64,000 nucleotides of DNA from Eutrophocola salsuginis (GTDB taxonomy: Bacteria; Pseudomonadota; Gammaproteobacteria; Pseudomonadales; Pseudohongiellaceae). A program made the position numbers and the translations under genes. Below, piece after piece: positions 28,148-37,111 of this stretch (positions are counted from its first letter, which is position 1; every line of letters begins with the position of its first letter). The stretch lies in assembly GCA_038147195.1 (NCBI GenBank), contig JAYQTB010000004.1, forward strand, positions 1,178,001 through 1,242,000, in the 5' to 3' direction. The notes under the pieces were generated by a model, which saw only the letters and a list, made by a program, of their open reading frames with translations, had not been told where the DNA came from and ran no database searches.

Positions 28148-29133
28148 TAGCGAATATCCTTTTCGGTGACAGCATTGAGCAATGGCTGTCCTATGGTTAT
28201 CCGCCGCAGGTTTTCAATGAACAAGTCATCGCTGCGCCGGCGCATACCGCTGCCACCATTGGAGCAGTGCGGCGTCAGGCAAACCTTCGGGTGATGCCAA
28301 AACCACGAATCCGCCGGCAGGGGCTCCTGTCGAAAAACATCGAGAATGGCGTAGCCTGGTTTTCCTTTATCAAGCGCCTGTCTGAGATCGTCTTCCAGCA
28401 CGATGTCACCGCGGGCAACATTCACCAGAGCCGCCCCCTCTTTCATACCAGCCATAAAGTCCTTGTCCACCAGATTGCGTGTGGTGTCGTTGGAGGCACA
28501 GGCCAGCACTACAACATCCGCTCCTGCCAGTGCCTCCACCATGGAATCGAGCGAACAGACGGCATCCGCCAGGCCTTCGCTGGATATGCCCCGGCGTACC
28601 GCAGTGATATGCGCACCGAAAGGTTTGATGCGGCTGGCGATCTCGCGGCTGATATGACCAAAGCCGATGAAGAGCCAGCGACTGCCGCCAATCTCGCGGA
28701 ACGGCTTGTATTGCCAGCAGCGCTGATCCTGCTGCGCTGCGTAACCTGGCAGATCTTGGAAATAAGAAAGCACTCTCGCAATCGTGTATTCGGCGATAGC
28801 GATGGCCTGGGAATGGTTGTTGCTGATAGCCAGACCCTGGCGCAGCAGTTGCAGGAACGGGCCTTTCTCCAGGCCGGTCATGATGGTATGCAGCCAGCGC
28901 GCTGTCGGAAAGCTGCCGATCATATCGAGGTAATCGCGAAACAGTGCCGACTTGAACAGCTCCGAATGTATCCAGAAATACGTGGGCTGGATGTCCTTTT
29001 CCTGGACCGTCTTGCCGGCACGGGTCAAGCGCCCTCTCTCGTCGATCAGCACAATATCTAGCCCGGGTGCGGCTTGCTCGATGCGCTCCCGAAGGCGTTC
29101 AAAGGAAGGTTGGTAAAACAGCGCCTGAGTCAT
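28147..29133 (-). CDS. D-2-hydroxyacid dehydrogenase (NAD-dependent)
   Basis: 328 residues with the Rossmann nucleotide site GFGHISREIASRIKPFGAHI. The catalytic triad is visible in order: Arg in CASNDTTRNLVD, Glu in LDVFRQEPLP and His in VCLTPHCSNGG. It reduces a 2-keto acid or oxidises a D-2-hydroxyacid. It lies between the dienelactone hydrolase (1-nt overlap) and the intradiol dioxygenase, all on the minus strand, suggesting it handles a keto acid from ring cleavage, for example maleylacetate-like intermediates. That pathway role is inference. Confidence 0.88.
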   Translation of the reverse strand: MTQALFYQPSFERLRERIEQAAPGLDIVLIDERGRLTRAGKTVQEKDIQPTYFWIHSELFKSALFRDYLDMIGSFPTARWLHTIMTGLEKGPFLQLLRQGLAISNNHSQAIAIAEYTIARVLSYFQDLPGYAAQQDQRCWQYKPFREIGGSRWLFIGFGHISREIASRIKPFGAHITAVRRGISSEGLADAVCSLDSMVEALAGADVVVLACASNDTTRNLVDKDFMAGMKEGAALVNVARGDIVLEDDLRQALDKGKPGYAILDVFRQEPLPADSWFWHHPKVCLTPHCSNGGSGMRRRSDDLFIENLRRITIGQPLLNAVTEKDIR

Positions 29134-29184
29134 GTGTAGAAACAGCCGCCGGCATTACTGCAGACGGACTGTTTACGAGTGAGG

Positions 29185-30045
29185 TTAAGGCAGTACGAAG
29201 GTATAGTCCAGGGTGTAGAACGGCTTGCCTGTACCTTTAGCGGCTATCTCGTCGGCATCGCTGTGTTCTTCAATGTCCACGCGGAAGTCCTTAACAGAAA
29301 ATATGGTGTCGGAGTCCACGTAGGGAGAGCGATTGAAATACATCATGGTGGTGAACTCGTCGTGACCTTCGGCCCAGATCTTGTAATGTATATGGGCGGC
29401 GCGGTAACCATGGCGACCCAGCTGGTCGAGCATGGTGCCAGTCGGTCCTTCCAAGGGTACAGGGTAGTCGCCCGGTGCCACGGTGCCAACATCGAACTCG
29501 CCATTCTCATCTGTGATGAAACGCCCATAGAAGTTCCATTCCGGTAGGTACTCGCGCTGAACGAAATAGTAACCTTCTCCGTTAGGCTGCCAGATATCCA
29601 CCTTGGCTCCGGCGACAGGTTTGCCGTCCTTGTCGACCACTTTGTGCTGGATGAACAGGGGGTCGTCGCAATCCTCGATCTTGCCAATCACTTCGCCGGA
29701 CTTGCGTTCAGGCAGGCCGGGTATGTACAGCGGCCCTTCCACGTTCATCTCTGTGGTCTTATGGTTGGCGGCGTCCTCGAGCAGTACCGCTATCTCGGAA
29801 ATACCCAGGCAGTCGCTCATAAGATGGATCTCGCCCATGGGGAAATCCTGGTTCGGTTGTGCAAGCTTAAACAAGAACTGACGACCGATTTCCAGCTCCT
29901 CAGTTGTCAGGTTGACCTCTTTCTGGAAGGCGTGCAGATGCCTGATCAGCGCCGAATAGATTTCATGCAGGCGAGGATTCTTCTTGCCGCCGTCACCATG
30001 ATTGATTACGGCATCGGTGATGTTTTGCAGGTTGATGGCTGTCAT
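29185..30045 (-). CDS. Intradiol ring-cleavage dioxygenase (catechol/hydroxyquinol 1,2-dioxygenase type)
   Basis: 286 residues with the catechol-dioxygenase N-terminal helical domain followed by the beta-sandwich. The Fe(III) ligands can be placed at Tyr107 (EGPLYIPG), Tyr194 (PGDYPVPLEGPTG), His218 and His220 (RAAHIHYKI). VDIWQPNGEGYY is the conserved sandwich strand. It cleaves a catechol or hydroxyquinol between the two hydroxyls to a muconate or maleylacetate. Length and N-terminal linker domain match the catechol/hydroxyquinol group rather than protocatechuate dioxygenases. It is the first gene of the set of three minus-strand genes to 27413. Confidence 0.92.
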   Translation of the reverse strand: MTAINLQNITDAVINHGDGGKKNPRLHEIYSALIRHLHAFQKEVNLTTEELEIGRQFLFKLAQPNQDFPMGEIHLMSDCLGISEIAVLLEDAANHKTTEMNVEGPLYIPGLPERKSGEVIGKIEDCDDPLFIQHKVVDKDGKPVAGAKVDIWQPNGEGYYFVQREYLPEWNFYGRFITDENGEFDVGTVAPGDYPVPLEGPTGTMLDQLGRHGYRAAHIHYKIWAEGHDEFTTMMYFNRSPYVDSDTIFSVKDFRVDIEEHSDADEIAAKGTGKPFYTLDYTFVLP

Positions 30046-30170
30046 GTGATGGTTCCCCTAAATAGCTATAATTATTATCGGCGTTTGATCGATCAGCAAA
30101 GAACAGAAAAGGCATGATACCGCTTCGCGGTAATTTTGCCAGTATCCTAATCATCCCTAAAACTGAGTCT

Positions 30171-30890
30171 TCAATTCAACAGCGACAGATTATCAATCAC
30201 CTTTTGGGCGTTGCTGTCATCTACCAGTGAGGCACACAGGTTAACGGCCTGAAGCGTTACAGCGGACTTTTGTTTAAGCAGGTTCAGCGCCTCTCCCCCG
30301 CCGGCCACCAGGTCAGCAGCTACCAACGGGCTGATGGCGCCGACCTGCGGCAGGAGGTCAAAGGCATACAACGAGTGCAACGCCGACAACAACTTTGGAC
30401 CAACCATCTGCGGCGCAATATGACATGCATCAACCCTCTTGATGATAGAGGCCACTGTCTCGGCAACAAAGGGCAGCACGACACAACCACGCCGAAATAG
30501 GCACACGGCGTTATGAACGTTACGACGAGCTTTCAACAGACCACCCACTTCCTGTATCCAGGTTTCCTGACCGAAGGCACAGGTGCCTTCGCATGCCAAG
30601 CCCATGCTCTTGTCAATGACAAAGACATCGGCATCACACCAGATGGCCTGGTCGTATTCCTGCTTGTCCAGGGCGGCCTGAATCAGTAGGAGGCGCGCTA
30701 AATCTGTAGCGATGGGGCCGCGACCGCTCTTGGCCAAGTACCAGTCGGGCACGGAATCAAATATCTCGTCGCCAAAGAACCGGTAGTCAAACCCACTCGC
30801 TTCGCTCCAGGCGTGTACGGAGGACATGCAGATAACTAACCAGTCGGGCACCTGGTCAGTGCGAAAGGACTGTATGACAAGCGTGCGCAA
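30171..30890 (-). CDS. GT-A type glycosyltransferase-like protein
   Basis: 239 residues. MRTLVIQSFRTDQVPDWLVICMSSVHAW, then FFGDEIFDSVPDWY and YDQAIWCDADVFVID resemble the sugar-nucleotide site of capsule/DXD-sugar transferases, with CDAD as a DxD-type metal motif. No membrane helix, so probably cytoplasmic. The second half is less conserved. It begins 5 bp after the ThDP-enzyme stop, suggesting co-transcription, although the link between a glycosyltransferase and that enzyme is not obvious. The acceptor is unknown. Confidence 0.7.
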   Translation of the reverse strand: MRTLVIQSFRTDQVPDWLVICMSSVHAWSEASGFDYRFFGDEIFDSVPDWYLAKSGRGPIATDLARLLLIQAALDKQEYDQAIWCDADVFVIDKSMGLACEGTCAFGQETWIQEVGGLLKARRNVHNAVCLFRRGCVVLPFVAETVASIIKRVDACHIAPQMVGPKLLSALHSLYAFDLLPQVGAISPLVAADLVAGGGEALNLLKQKSAVTLQAVNLCASLVDDSNAQKVIDNLSLLN

Positions 30891-30895
30891 AACCC

Positions 30896-32557
30896 TTATT
30901 TCACAAGGCCATGGAGATTCTCGGGAACATGCCTGCGCACCTGCGGCAAAAAGCGCAGCCAGAACGGCGACTCGAGATTGTCGAGCCGGTAGTCGATCAC
31001 GGCAGGCACATTTTTAGCGACCAGCTCCCTTAGGGCAGCCCTCATCTCTTGCGTGTTTGCGACTCGTCTTGCCTCGACACCAAAGCTTTCGGCAAATGCA
31101 ACGAAATCGGGATTTTTTAGTGTCGTCGCTATGGCCCTGCCACCGTAGGCATTGTTGAGGATACCTTCGACGTTCTTGTATGAATTGTTGTTGATAATCA
31201 GCATGATCACCGGGATATTGAACTGCACCGCTGTCGCCAGTTCCTGTGCGGCATACATGAAGCCGCCGTCGCCGGTCAGGCACACCACCGGCACATCTGG
31301 TCTGCCTACCTTCATGCCCATGGCCGTGCACGGACCGAACCCCAGCGCGCCCTGGTAGCCGGAAGAAACATAGGTATGCGGCTGATGTACTGGCAATAGT
31401 TCCAAACAGGCATGATTGATCTGTGTGACGTCCACGACTACGATGCCATCTTCACCAATTTCCTGGCGAATCGCACCGAGAATATCTCCAGCCTGCTGCT
31501 GCGGCGCCATGGCCTCCTGCACGTCGCGGCGCACTTTGTCACAGGCAACTGATAGGTCCTTCTTTTTATCAAGGTATTTTGGCACCCGTTTCAGCAAGGC
31601 ATCCACCACCTGCCCGATATCCCCGAGCACGCCCTCGATCGGCGCCGGCAGGCGATCCAGTTCGGCGGGGTCGATGTCCACCTTTATAATGTGCAATTCG
31701 TCATCCCAGCCCCAGTTGTATATCGGCGCATACAGGCGAGTACCTAGGGCCAACACCACGTCGGCCTGCCCCCATAACTTGTTAGAACCCAGCTGATTGA
31801 AGGCAAGTTCATGCCGGCAATCGATCGTGCCCATCCCGTTTTCCGACATACCGACCGGCGCGCCCAGCAACTCCGCCAGTTGTTGGATAGATTTACCGAA
31901 TGCAGACGTACCACCGCCGGCGATCAACAAAGGGAATTTCGCCTGAGCCAGTCGTTGGGCGACGCCTTCGATGCAGTCTAGATCGATCTCCGGCAGGTGC
32001 CTGCCGGTGTCAGCGAAAATGCTGTCGCGGTAGTCCAGCTCCATGCGTACGATATCCGACGGCAGCTCCAGGTAGACTGGACGCTGCCGTCCTCGCTGAG
32101 CCTCGGACAAGGCCATAGCAATCTTCGGCGCGATGTGACTCGGGTCCTCCACACGGCTGGCCCACTTGGTAAGGCTGCGGGCGATGCCGATCTGGTTGTC
32201 GAGTTCGTGCAGGACACCGACGCCTGAACCGATGAACATGCGTTCGGACTGGCCGGCAAGGCATAGCACAGGCGTATTGCAGGCATGTGCCACCAGCATG
32301 CCGGTAGTGGCGTTGAGAAATCCAGGTCCAGGTACGACCAGCAATGTGCCGGGACGCCCGGAGGCATGGGCATAACCGAAGGCCATAAGTGCGGCGCCCT
32401 GTTCATGCCGGGGATGGATGACGCATAACTGATTCTTAACATCATGCAAGCCAGCAAAGATCGGGTCGAGCTGAACGCCGGGAATGCCAAACAGCGTGGA
32501 GATGCCGTTGGCAACAAGGGACTGGGCGACGACTTCTCCGCCGGACAGGATAGTCAT
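30896..32557 (-). CDS. Thiamine-pyrophosphate-dependent enzyme (acetolactate synthase/decarboxylase superfamily)
   Basis: 553 residues in the POX-like three-domain layout. The Pyr domain holds VANGISTLFGIPGVQLDPIF and the activating Glu in RHEQGAALMAFGYA. The central domain shows LIAGGGTSAFG. The PP domain has LTGDGGFMYAAQEL followed by the NNN..Y segment, the GDG-x(~27)-N ThDP-Mg motif. It decarboxylates or ligates a 2-keto acid; the family spans acetolactate synthase, benzoylformate and oxalyl-CoA decarboxylases and the substrate is not decided. It has no ilvN-like partner, so biosynthetic acetolactate synthase is unlikely. It is 12 bp after the sulfurtransferase gene. Confidence 0.9.
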   Translation of the reverse strand: MTILSGGEVVAQSLVANGISTLFGIPGVQLDPIFAGLHDVKNQLCVIHPRHEQGAALMAFGYAHASGRPGTLLVVPGPGFLNATTGMLVAHACNTPVLCLAGQSERMFIGSGVGVLHELDNQIGIARSLTKWASRVEDPSHIAPKIAMALSEAQRGRQRPVYLELPSDIVRMELDYRDSIFADTGRHLPEIDLDCIEGVAQRLAQAKFPLLIAGGGTSAFGKSIQQLAELLGAPVGMSENGMGTIDCRHELAFNQLGSNKLWGQADVVLALGTRLYAPIYNWGWDDELHIIKVDIDPAELDRLPAPIEGVLGDIGQVVDALLKRVPKYLDKKKDLSVACDKVRRDVQEAMAPQQQAGDILGAIRQEIGEDGIVVVDVTQINHACLELLPVHQPHTYVSSGYQGALGFGPCTAMGMKVGRPDVPVVCLTGDGGFMYAAQELATAVQFNIPVIMLIINNNSYKNVEGILNNAYGGRAIATTLKNPDFVAFAESFGVEARRVANTQEMRAALRELVAKNVPAVIDYRLDNLESPFWLRFLPQVRRHVPENLHGLVK

Positions 32558-32569
32558 ACTGTCTTTCCG

Positions 32570-33406
32570 TTACTGCTCATCACCCGTGGACACCGGGTGC
32601 GTAGGATCGGTGATCCATTCGCTCCAAGAACCAGGATACAACGGCGGCGTATCCAAGCCGGCGATTTTCATTGCGAGTATGTTGTGGGCGGCAGTGACGC
32701 CGGAACCGCAATAACAGACTATCGGTTTGCCCGACGCCATCACGGGCGCGAATTTCTCTTTCAACGCGGCCGAAGGAAGGAACTTTTTATATCGGTCCAG
32801 GTTAGCTGAAAAAGGTGAACAGGCGGCGCCGGGAATATGCCCGGCTACCGGATCCAACGGCTCGGTATCACCCCTATAACGGGGCAGGTCGCGCGCATCC
32901 ACCAGTTGCTGGCTGAGGCCATCGATCTCCTTGGCGGTGACGATGGCAACTAGTGAAGGTTTGATGGGATAAGCAGCAATAATGGCGGCTTTAGGCAGCT
33001 CGATATTTTCCGGTTGGCTGGCATCCTGCCATGCCTGCCAGCCACCATCGAGCAGCGCCACATCTTCGTGACCTATCCAGCGCATCATCCACCACATGCG
33101 TGCCGCAATGGCACCACCGGCGTCGTCATATATGACTACCTGATTGCGCGGCTGAATGCCAAGCGAGCCCGCAAACTTGCGCCAGTCGTCGATCGCCGGC
33201 AGTGGATGCCGCCCGGTCTTGCCCGGAACATGTGGAGCACTAAGGTGCTCGTCGAGGCTGACATACCTGGCGCGGGGAATATGGCCTGCATCGTATGCCT
33301 TTTTGCCAGCCGCGGTATCCATCAAGGAAAATCGGCAGTCCACGACCACCCAGTGGGGATCATCCAGTTTTGCCGCCAACGCATCAACACTGACCAAAGT
33401 ATCCAT
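32570..33406 (-). CDS. Sulfurtransferase (3-mercaptopyruvate sulfurtransferase/rhodanese, two-domain)
   Basis: 278 residues with tandem rhodanese domains. The inactive first domain has WVVVDCRFSLMDTAAGKKAY and HIPRARYVSLDEHL. The second carries the catalytic loop CGSGVTA preceded by VCY, the MST-type loop rather than the thiosulfate-type CRKGVT. It transfers sulfur from 3-mercaptopyruvate to an acceptor such as cyanide or a thiol. It is first in the minus-strand run sulfurtransferase, ThDP enzyme, glycosyltransferase. Cytoplasmic by lack of a signal. Confidence 0.9.
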   Translation of the reverse strand: MDTLVSVDALAAKLDDPHWVVVDCRFSLMDTAAGKKAYDAGHIPRARYVSLDEHLSAPHVPGKTGRHPLPAIDDWRKFAGSLGIQPRNQVVIYDDAGGAIAARMWWMMRWIGHEDVALLDGGWQAWQDASQPENIELPKAAIIAAYPIKPSLVAIVTAKEIDGLSQQLVDARDLPRYRGDTEPLDPVAGHIPGAACSPFSANLDRYKKFLPSAALKEKFAPVMASGKPIVCYCGSGVTAAHNILAMKIAGLDTPPLYPGSWSEWITDPTHPVSTGDEQ

Positions 33407-33523
33407 CTTGCTACTCCTTGTTTAACTAATTATTTACTACAATTGGCAGGATTCAACCGGTCAACCGCGTTAAGCCTTTTGCGTTATAGAAACCAAAGCA
33501 ATGTAGCAAACCTGGAGAACAAC

Positions 33524-33991
33524 ATGAAAACCTTTTTGGTCAAATCTAGCCTGGCGGCTGCAGGTTTCCTGCTGACAACCGGCCTGCTGTCATCCCCCGT
33601 ATTTAGCCAGGATAGCCGCGATGACGAGCGTCGTGCCCGCATGGAAGAACGTCGCGCGGAAATGGAGCAACGCCGGGCCGAATACCTCGAAGCAAACCCT
33701 GACGAGGCCGAGCGTATGGAAAACCGGCGCCGCGAACGCGAGGAATTTCTCGCCAATAATCCCGAGGCTGCCGCCCGCATGGAGGAGCGTCGCCAAGAGA
33801 TGCGAGAGCGCTTTGAGAACGGTGAAGGCAGGCCTCGAGGGCCAGGCTTTGACGGACGTGGTCCCGGGCCAGGAGGCTTTGGAGGTCTCCGGGCTGGTCC
33901 ACCACGTGGTGAGTTCGGCGGTCGACGTCCTCCTGGCTTTGAGGGCGAAGGAGGTCCGCGTAGACGTCCACCTGCTGGCGAAGACGAGTGA
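33524..33991 (+). CDS. Secreted low-complexity protein: charged helix plus Gly/Pro/Arg tail
   Basis: 155 residues from ATG 33524 (GGAG upstream). A signal peptide ends near SSPVFSQ. The next ~75 residues are an uninterrupted Arg/Glu-rich helix with heptad-like repeats of RMEERRAEMEQRR type, likely a coiled coil. NPDEAERM and NPEAAARM mark a duplicated ~25-residue unit. The last ~50 residues are Gly, Pro, Arg and Phe rich (GPGFDGRGPGPGGFGG) and look disordered. I do not recognise a family. Some periplasmic metal-binding or chaperone-like proteins have a similar look, but nothing here proves that. Confidence 0.7.
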   Translation: MKTFLVKSSLAAAGFLLTTGLLSSPVFSQDSRDDERRARMEERRAEMEQRRAEYLEANPDEAERMENRRREREEFLANNPEAAARMEERRQEMRERFENGEGRPRGPGFDGRGPGPGGFGGLRAGPPRGEFGGRRPPGFEGEGGPRRRPPAGEDE

Positions 33992-34008
33992 AACCTACTA
34001 ACAAAAAA

Positions 34009-34030
34009 AAGCGGGGCAATTGCCCCGCTT
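34009..34030 (-). terminator. Intrinsic terminator of TonB receptor copy 1
   Basis: A perfect 22-bp palindrome with arms AAGCGGGGCAA / TTGCCCCGCTT is followed on the minus strand by eight T residues. It lies between the convergent secreted-protein gene and receptor copy 1 and may act on both. Confidence 0.85.
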
Positions 34031-34046
34031 AGTTTGGGTTTATAAG

Positions 34047-35273
34047 TTAGAAATTATAATTAACGTTCAAGGCATAACGACGACCAAAGACATCATAGTC
34101 GTTGGAAATCGTCTGAGAACCGCCGCGTGAACTGAAACTTGGGATGATCGGTGGGTTCCTGTCAAACAGGTTCTGAACATTCAACCCCAAATCCCATGTG
34201 TGTCCGCCAGCTGTCTCGCCCTGATAACCAATGCGGCCATTCCACCAGGTGGACGACGGCACGGTGTTATCATCAACATCCCTACCCTCGACCCAGTTTC
34301 TAGTACGCAGCACATCCGCGTAGTACCTGCCCTGCAACTGCACAGACCACGGTCCCACGGAGTACGTCGCGGTGATGTTGGCCGTCAGGTCAGGGTTACC
34401 AAGCGACCCCTCAAAGTTGTCTTCGTTGCCGTTAGAGGAAACGTTTACACGCTCTATGATGTAGCCCGCCAACGCACGAACACTGAAGTTCTCAAACTCA
34501 CTGTCAAAGAAGTTAGGCTCCGTACGATAGGCCACCTCAAGGTCAACACCCTCCACACGCGCCTGCGCAACGTTCTGGAAATAGTTGAACACACGACCAA
34601 TGTTGTTAGTGACTGGATCACGGGTGATGTTGCCACACTGCTCCGTTACACCGGCAGCACACAAGTCCACAATCGTCTGCAGACCCAACTGCCCGACCGC
34701 ATCACCAATCTTGATTTCATACCAGTCGGCTGACATCTGGAAACCATCTAACCAGTTAGGTTCATACACCAAGCCAGCCACAACGGTATCACCTATCTCC
34801 GGACGCAGGTTCGGGTTACCACCGGCTACCGACGTAATCTGTACCTGAGCGTTGCCGAACTGCGGATCATTCACGGCACCACCACCCCCCTGGGCGTCGA
34901 ATCGCTCCCTGAAGGTTGGCTCACGCACGTCGCGGGACTTGGTCGCACGGAATCTCAGCTCTTCGTTCAGTTCAAACTCCAAACCCAGCTTCCAGCTGTC
35001 AATCTCACCGGTGCGCGAATAATCGGAACGACGGAATGCCGCCGAACCACCCAGACGTTGCTGACCGGACGCGGACTCCCAGAACGGTGCCTGGACCTCA
35101 GCGAACCACTCCCACACGTCATACTGACCGGCGATATTCGGCACAGTGGAGAACTGGTGCAGGTTCGGTGAGCCTCCCGTGTATCCCGGCGGGATACCCT
35201 GGATACCCAAGGCTGGATCATTCAGGGGCGGCCCCAACGCATCCACCGACTCTGGTTGAGCATTGTCAGTCAT
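34047..35273 (-). CDS. TonB-dependent receptor copy 1, C-terminal fragment (frameshifted gene)
   Basis: 408 residues equal to the C-terminal 40% of the receptors at 37810 and 41313: barrel strands, GGNPNLRPEIGDTVVAGLVY, the conserved NLFDRNPPIIPSF block and the terminal Phe (ALNVNYNF). In copies 2 and 3 this region continues unbroken from the N-terminal part. Here a single base is missing between 35278 and 35279 (CTATC instead of CTGATC), so the ATG at MTDNAQPE is an internal methionine rather than a natural start. It overlaps the N-terminal fragment by four bases. Translational restart at this ATG is possible but would yield only half a barrel. Confidence 0.85.
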   Translation of the reverse strand: MTDNAQPESVDALGPPLNDPALGIQGIPPGYTGGSPNLHQFSTVPNIAGQYDVWEWFAEVQAPFWESASGQQRLGGSAAFRRSDYSRTGEIDSWKLGLEFELNEELRFRATKSRDVREPTFRERFDAQGGGGAVNDPQFGNAQVQITSVAGGNPNLRPEIGDTVVAGLVYEPNWLDGFQMSADWYEIKIGDAVGQLGLQTIVDLCAAGVTEQCGNITRDPVTNNIGRVFNYFQNVAQARVEGVDLEVAYRTEPNFFDSEFENFSVRALAGYIIERVNVSSNGNEDNFEGSLGNPDLTANITATYSVGPWSVQLQGRYYADVLRTRNWVEGRDVDDNTVPSSTWWNGRIGYQGETAGGHTWDLGLNVQNLFDRNPPIIPSFSSRGGSQTISNDYDVFGRRYALNVNYNF

Positions 35274-37111
35274 TTGCTATCACGATAGGTGAGACCGGCC
35301 GCGAATGACACCGCACCATAGCCCCAGCCCTCAAAGATTTCACCCTGAACCAATACTTCAGCAAAATCCTGATCGATGTTACCCACACCCTTCTTTAGGC
35401 TGCCGGCATAAGCAATGGCCTCAGCAGTCATGTTGCCATTACCCATCACGTTATACGGCACACAGTCACGCACAGTGCTATCCAGGCCGATGGGTGAGGC
35501 CAGCGGGGCACCAGTACCGCCTGCGACAGCCTCCGGGCTCGAGCGTGAGTTCACGCGACCCTGCACGGCGGGTGACGCCGCCAGCTGTGCCGGTGTCGGG
35601 TTATACAGCTGGACTCGGCAAACAATGGCTCCGGTGTCCGGGTCTCTGACCGCGTCAGCACCCAGGAACATGCGGTCAACACGAATCTTGTTGTACACCT
35701 GACTGAGTTTCTGTGACTCACCACTCTGCCAGCTGGCCCTGAGGTCCCAACCATTAGGTAATACGGCATTAAAGCCAGCAGACCATGAATAATTGGTTAA
35801 AACGTTGTGATCTCTTTCGTTATATCCAATTTCAGGCGTATTCAAAAAGGAACCCAACTTATGTACTTGGATCTGTGTGATGCCCTCGCGGTCCATAATC
35901 TCAGCAACACTGTCAGGTAGGTAGGCATTGTCCCGATAGACGGTGGCATACCACAGGTCCTGCATGGAGTAACCACTGCGACCGTCCGGGTTATCGTTGG
36001 ACTCGGAACGCCCCGCCATCACCTGGGCAAAACCGGTGAAGTTATCACTGAACTGGTACTGGATGCCCGTGAAGAAGTTTCTGCCGACGACCTCTTGGCC
36101 GTTAGGGCCTCCACCAAAGGCGCGGTTGTGAATCTGACCCTCCGGACCACCGGCCATGGAGCGGGTCGAGCCGGCGCCACCCAGGGTGTAGTGATCGCCC
36201 AGTACGAACGGCGTGATGTCCGATCCGTCTGGCGTGAACCTCATGTAGTAGAGGTCAGACTTAGATCCAACCTGTCCGCCACGGATCAACCCATACGGCG
36301 AGTGCTGAGAAGAGCTGACCCACGGATAGGTACACTGGCGGGGTCCAGTGCGATCTTTCTGATATTGATCGCAGGTTACATAGCCCCAGCGCTGGTACCA
36401 GCTGGCATCCAAGTCCTCAGGGTTGCGATCGATTTGATCGATGAATTTCATATCAACAGACGCAATCACATTCAGGTTGTCACCGAACTGACGCCCGCCT
36501 GCGATGCTCACGTTGTAACGTTCACCGTCACCCCACTCCGTGCGGCCTGTACCTGCCTGAATTTTAAGGCCCTCAAATTCACGGTCGATAACAAAGTTAG
36601 TCACACCACCCAGGGCGTCTGCGCCATAGGCGGCAGAGGCGCCACCGGTCACCACGTCAACCGTCCTGATTAGCGCCGTTGGGAAGGTGTCTACGTTGAC
36701 CGAGCCACCCTTATCGGCAGGCACAACACGCGATCCGTCCAAAAGGACCAGTGTCCTGTTGGCACCCAGGCTTCTCATATTCAGGAAGGAACCGCCAGCC
36801 GATCCAAACAGGGCACCGCCACCGCGCTGGGCGGACTGTGTCCCAAAGAACTGCGGCAACGCGTCGAGCTGTTCGGCCACAGTCGCACCAGGCTCAAAGT
36901 TGGTCAGTTCGTTGGTGGTTATGGCTGTGACCGGCGTGGGCGTCGCCATACCATCAGTCACCCTGATGCGGCTGCCCGTGACAGAAATTTCTTCGATGTC
37001 CGATGCAGTATCCTGCGCATAAAGAACTGGTCCCAAAATCAGCGAGGCTGAAATTGCAGAAACCGACGCGGCAAGGATATTTAAATGAAATTTCTTGGCT
37101 TTCTTTTTCAT
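35270..37111 (-). CDS. TonB-dependent receptor copy 1, N-terminal fragment (frameshifted gene)
   Basis: 613 residues: signal peptide (MKKKAKKFHLNILAASVSAI, cleavage near LYAQ), short region with EEISVTGSRIRV, plug domain (VAEQLDALPQFFGTQSAQRG, RTVDVVTGGASAAYGADALGG) and the first barrel strands. It ends abnormally in GLTYRDSK where the other copies read GLTYRDQ and continue for over 400 residues. From the start to about codon 455 it matches copy 2 apart from isolated changes; from about codon 510 onward it matches copy 3. GGGGGAAG precedes the ATG. The ligand is unknown. An intact product would need the frameshift corrected. Confidence 0.9.
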   Translation of the reverse strand: MKKKAKKFHLNILAASVSAISASLILGPVLYAQDTASDIEEISVTGSRIRVTDGMATPTPVTAITTNELTNFEPGATVAEQLDALPQFFGTQSAQRGGGALFGSAGGSFLNMRSLGANRTLVLLDGSRVVPADKGGSVNVDTFPTALIRTVDVVTGGASAAYGADALGGVTNFVIDREFEGLKIQAGTGRTEWGDGERYNVSIAGGRQFGDNLNVIASVDMKFIDQIDRNPEDLDASWYQRWGYVTCDQYQKDRTGPRQCTYPWVSSSQHSPYGLIRGGQVGSKSDLYYMRFTPDGSDITPFVLGDHYTLGGAGSTRSMAGGPEGQIHNRAFGGGPNGQEVVGRNFFTGIQYQFSDNFTGFAQVMAGRSESNDNPDGRSGYSMQDLWYATVYRDNAYLPDSVAEIMDREGITQIQVHKLGSFLNTPEIGYNERDHNVLTNYSWSAGFNAVLPNGWDLRASWQSGESQKLSQVYNKIRVDRMFLGADAVRDPDTGAIVCRVQLYNPTPAQLAASPAVQGRVNSRSSPEAVAGGTGAPLASPIGLDSTVRDCVPYNVMGNGNMTAEAIAYAGSLKKGVGNIDQDFAEVLVQGEIFEGWGYGAVSFAAGLTYRDSK

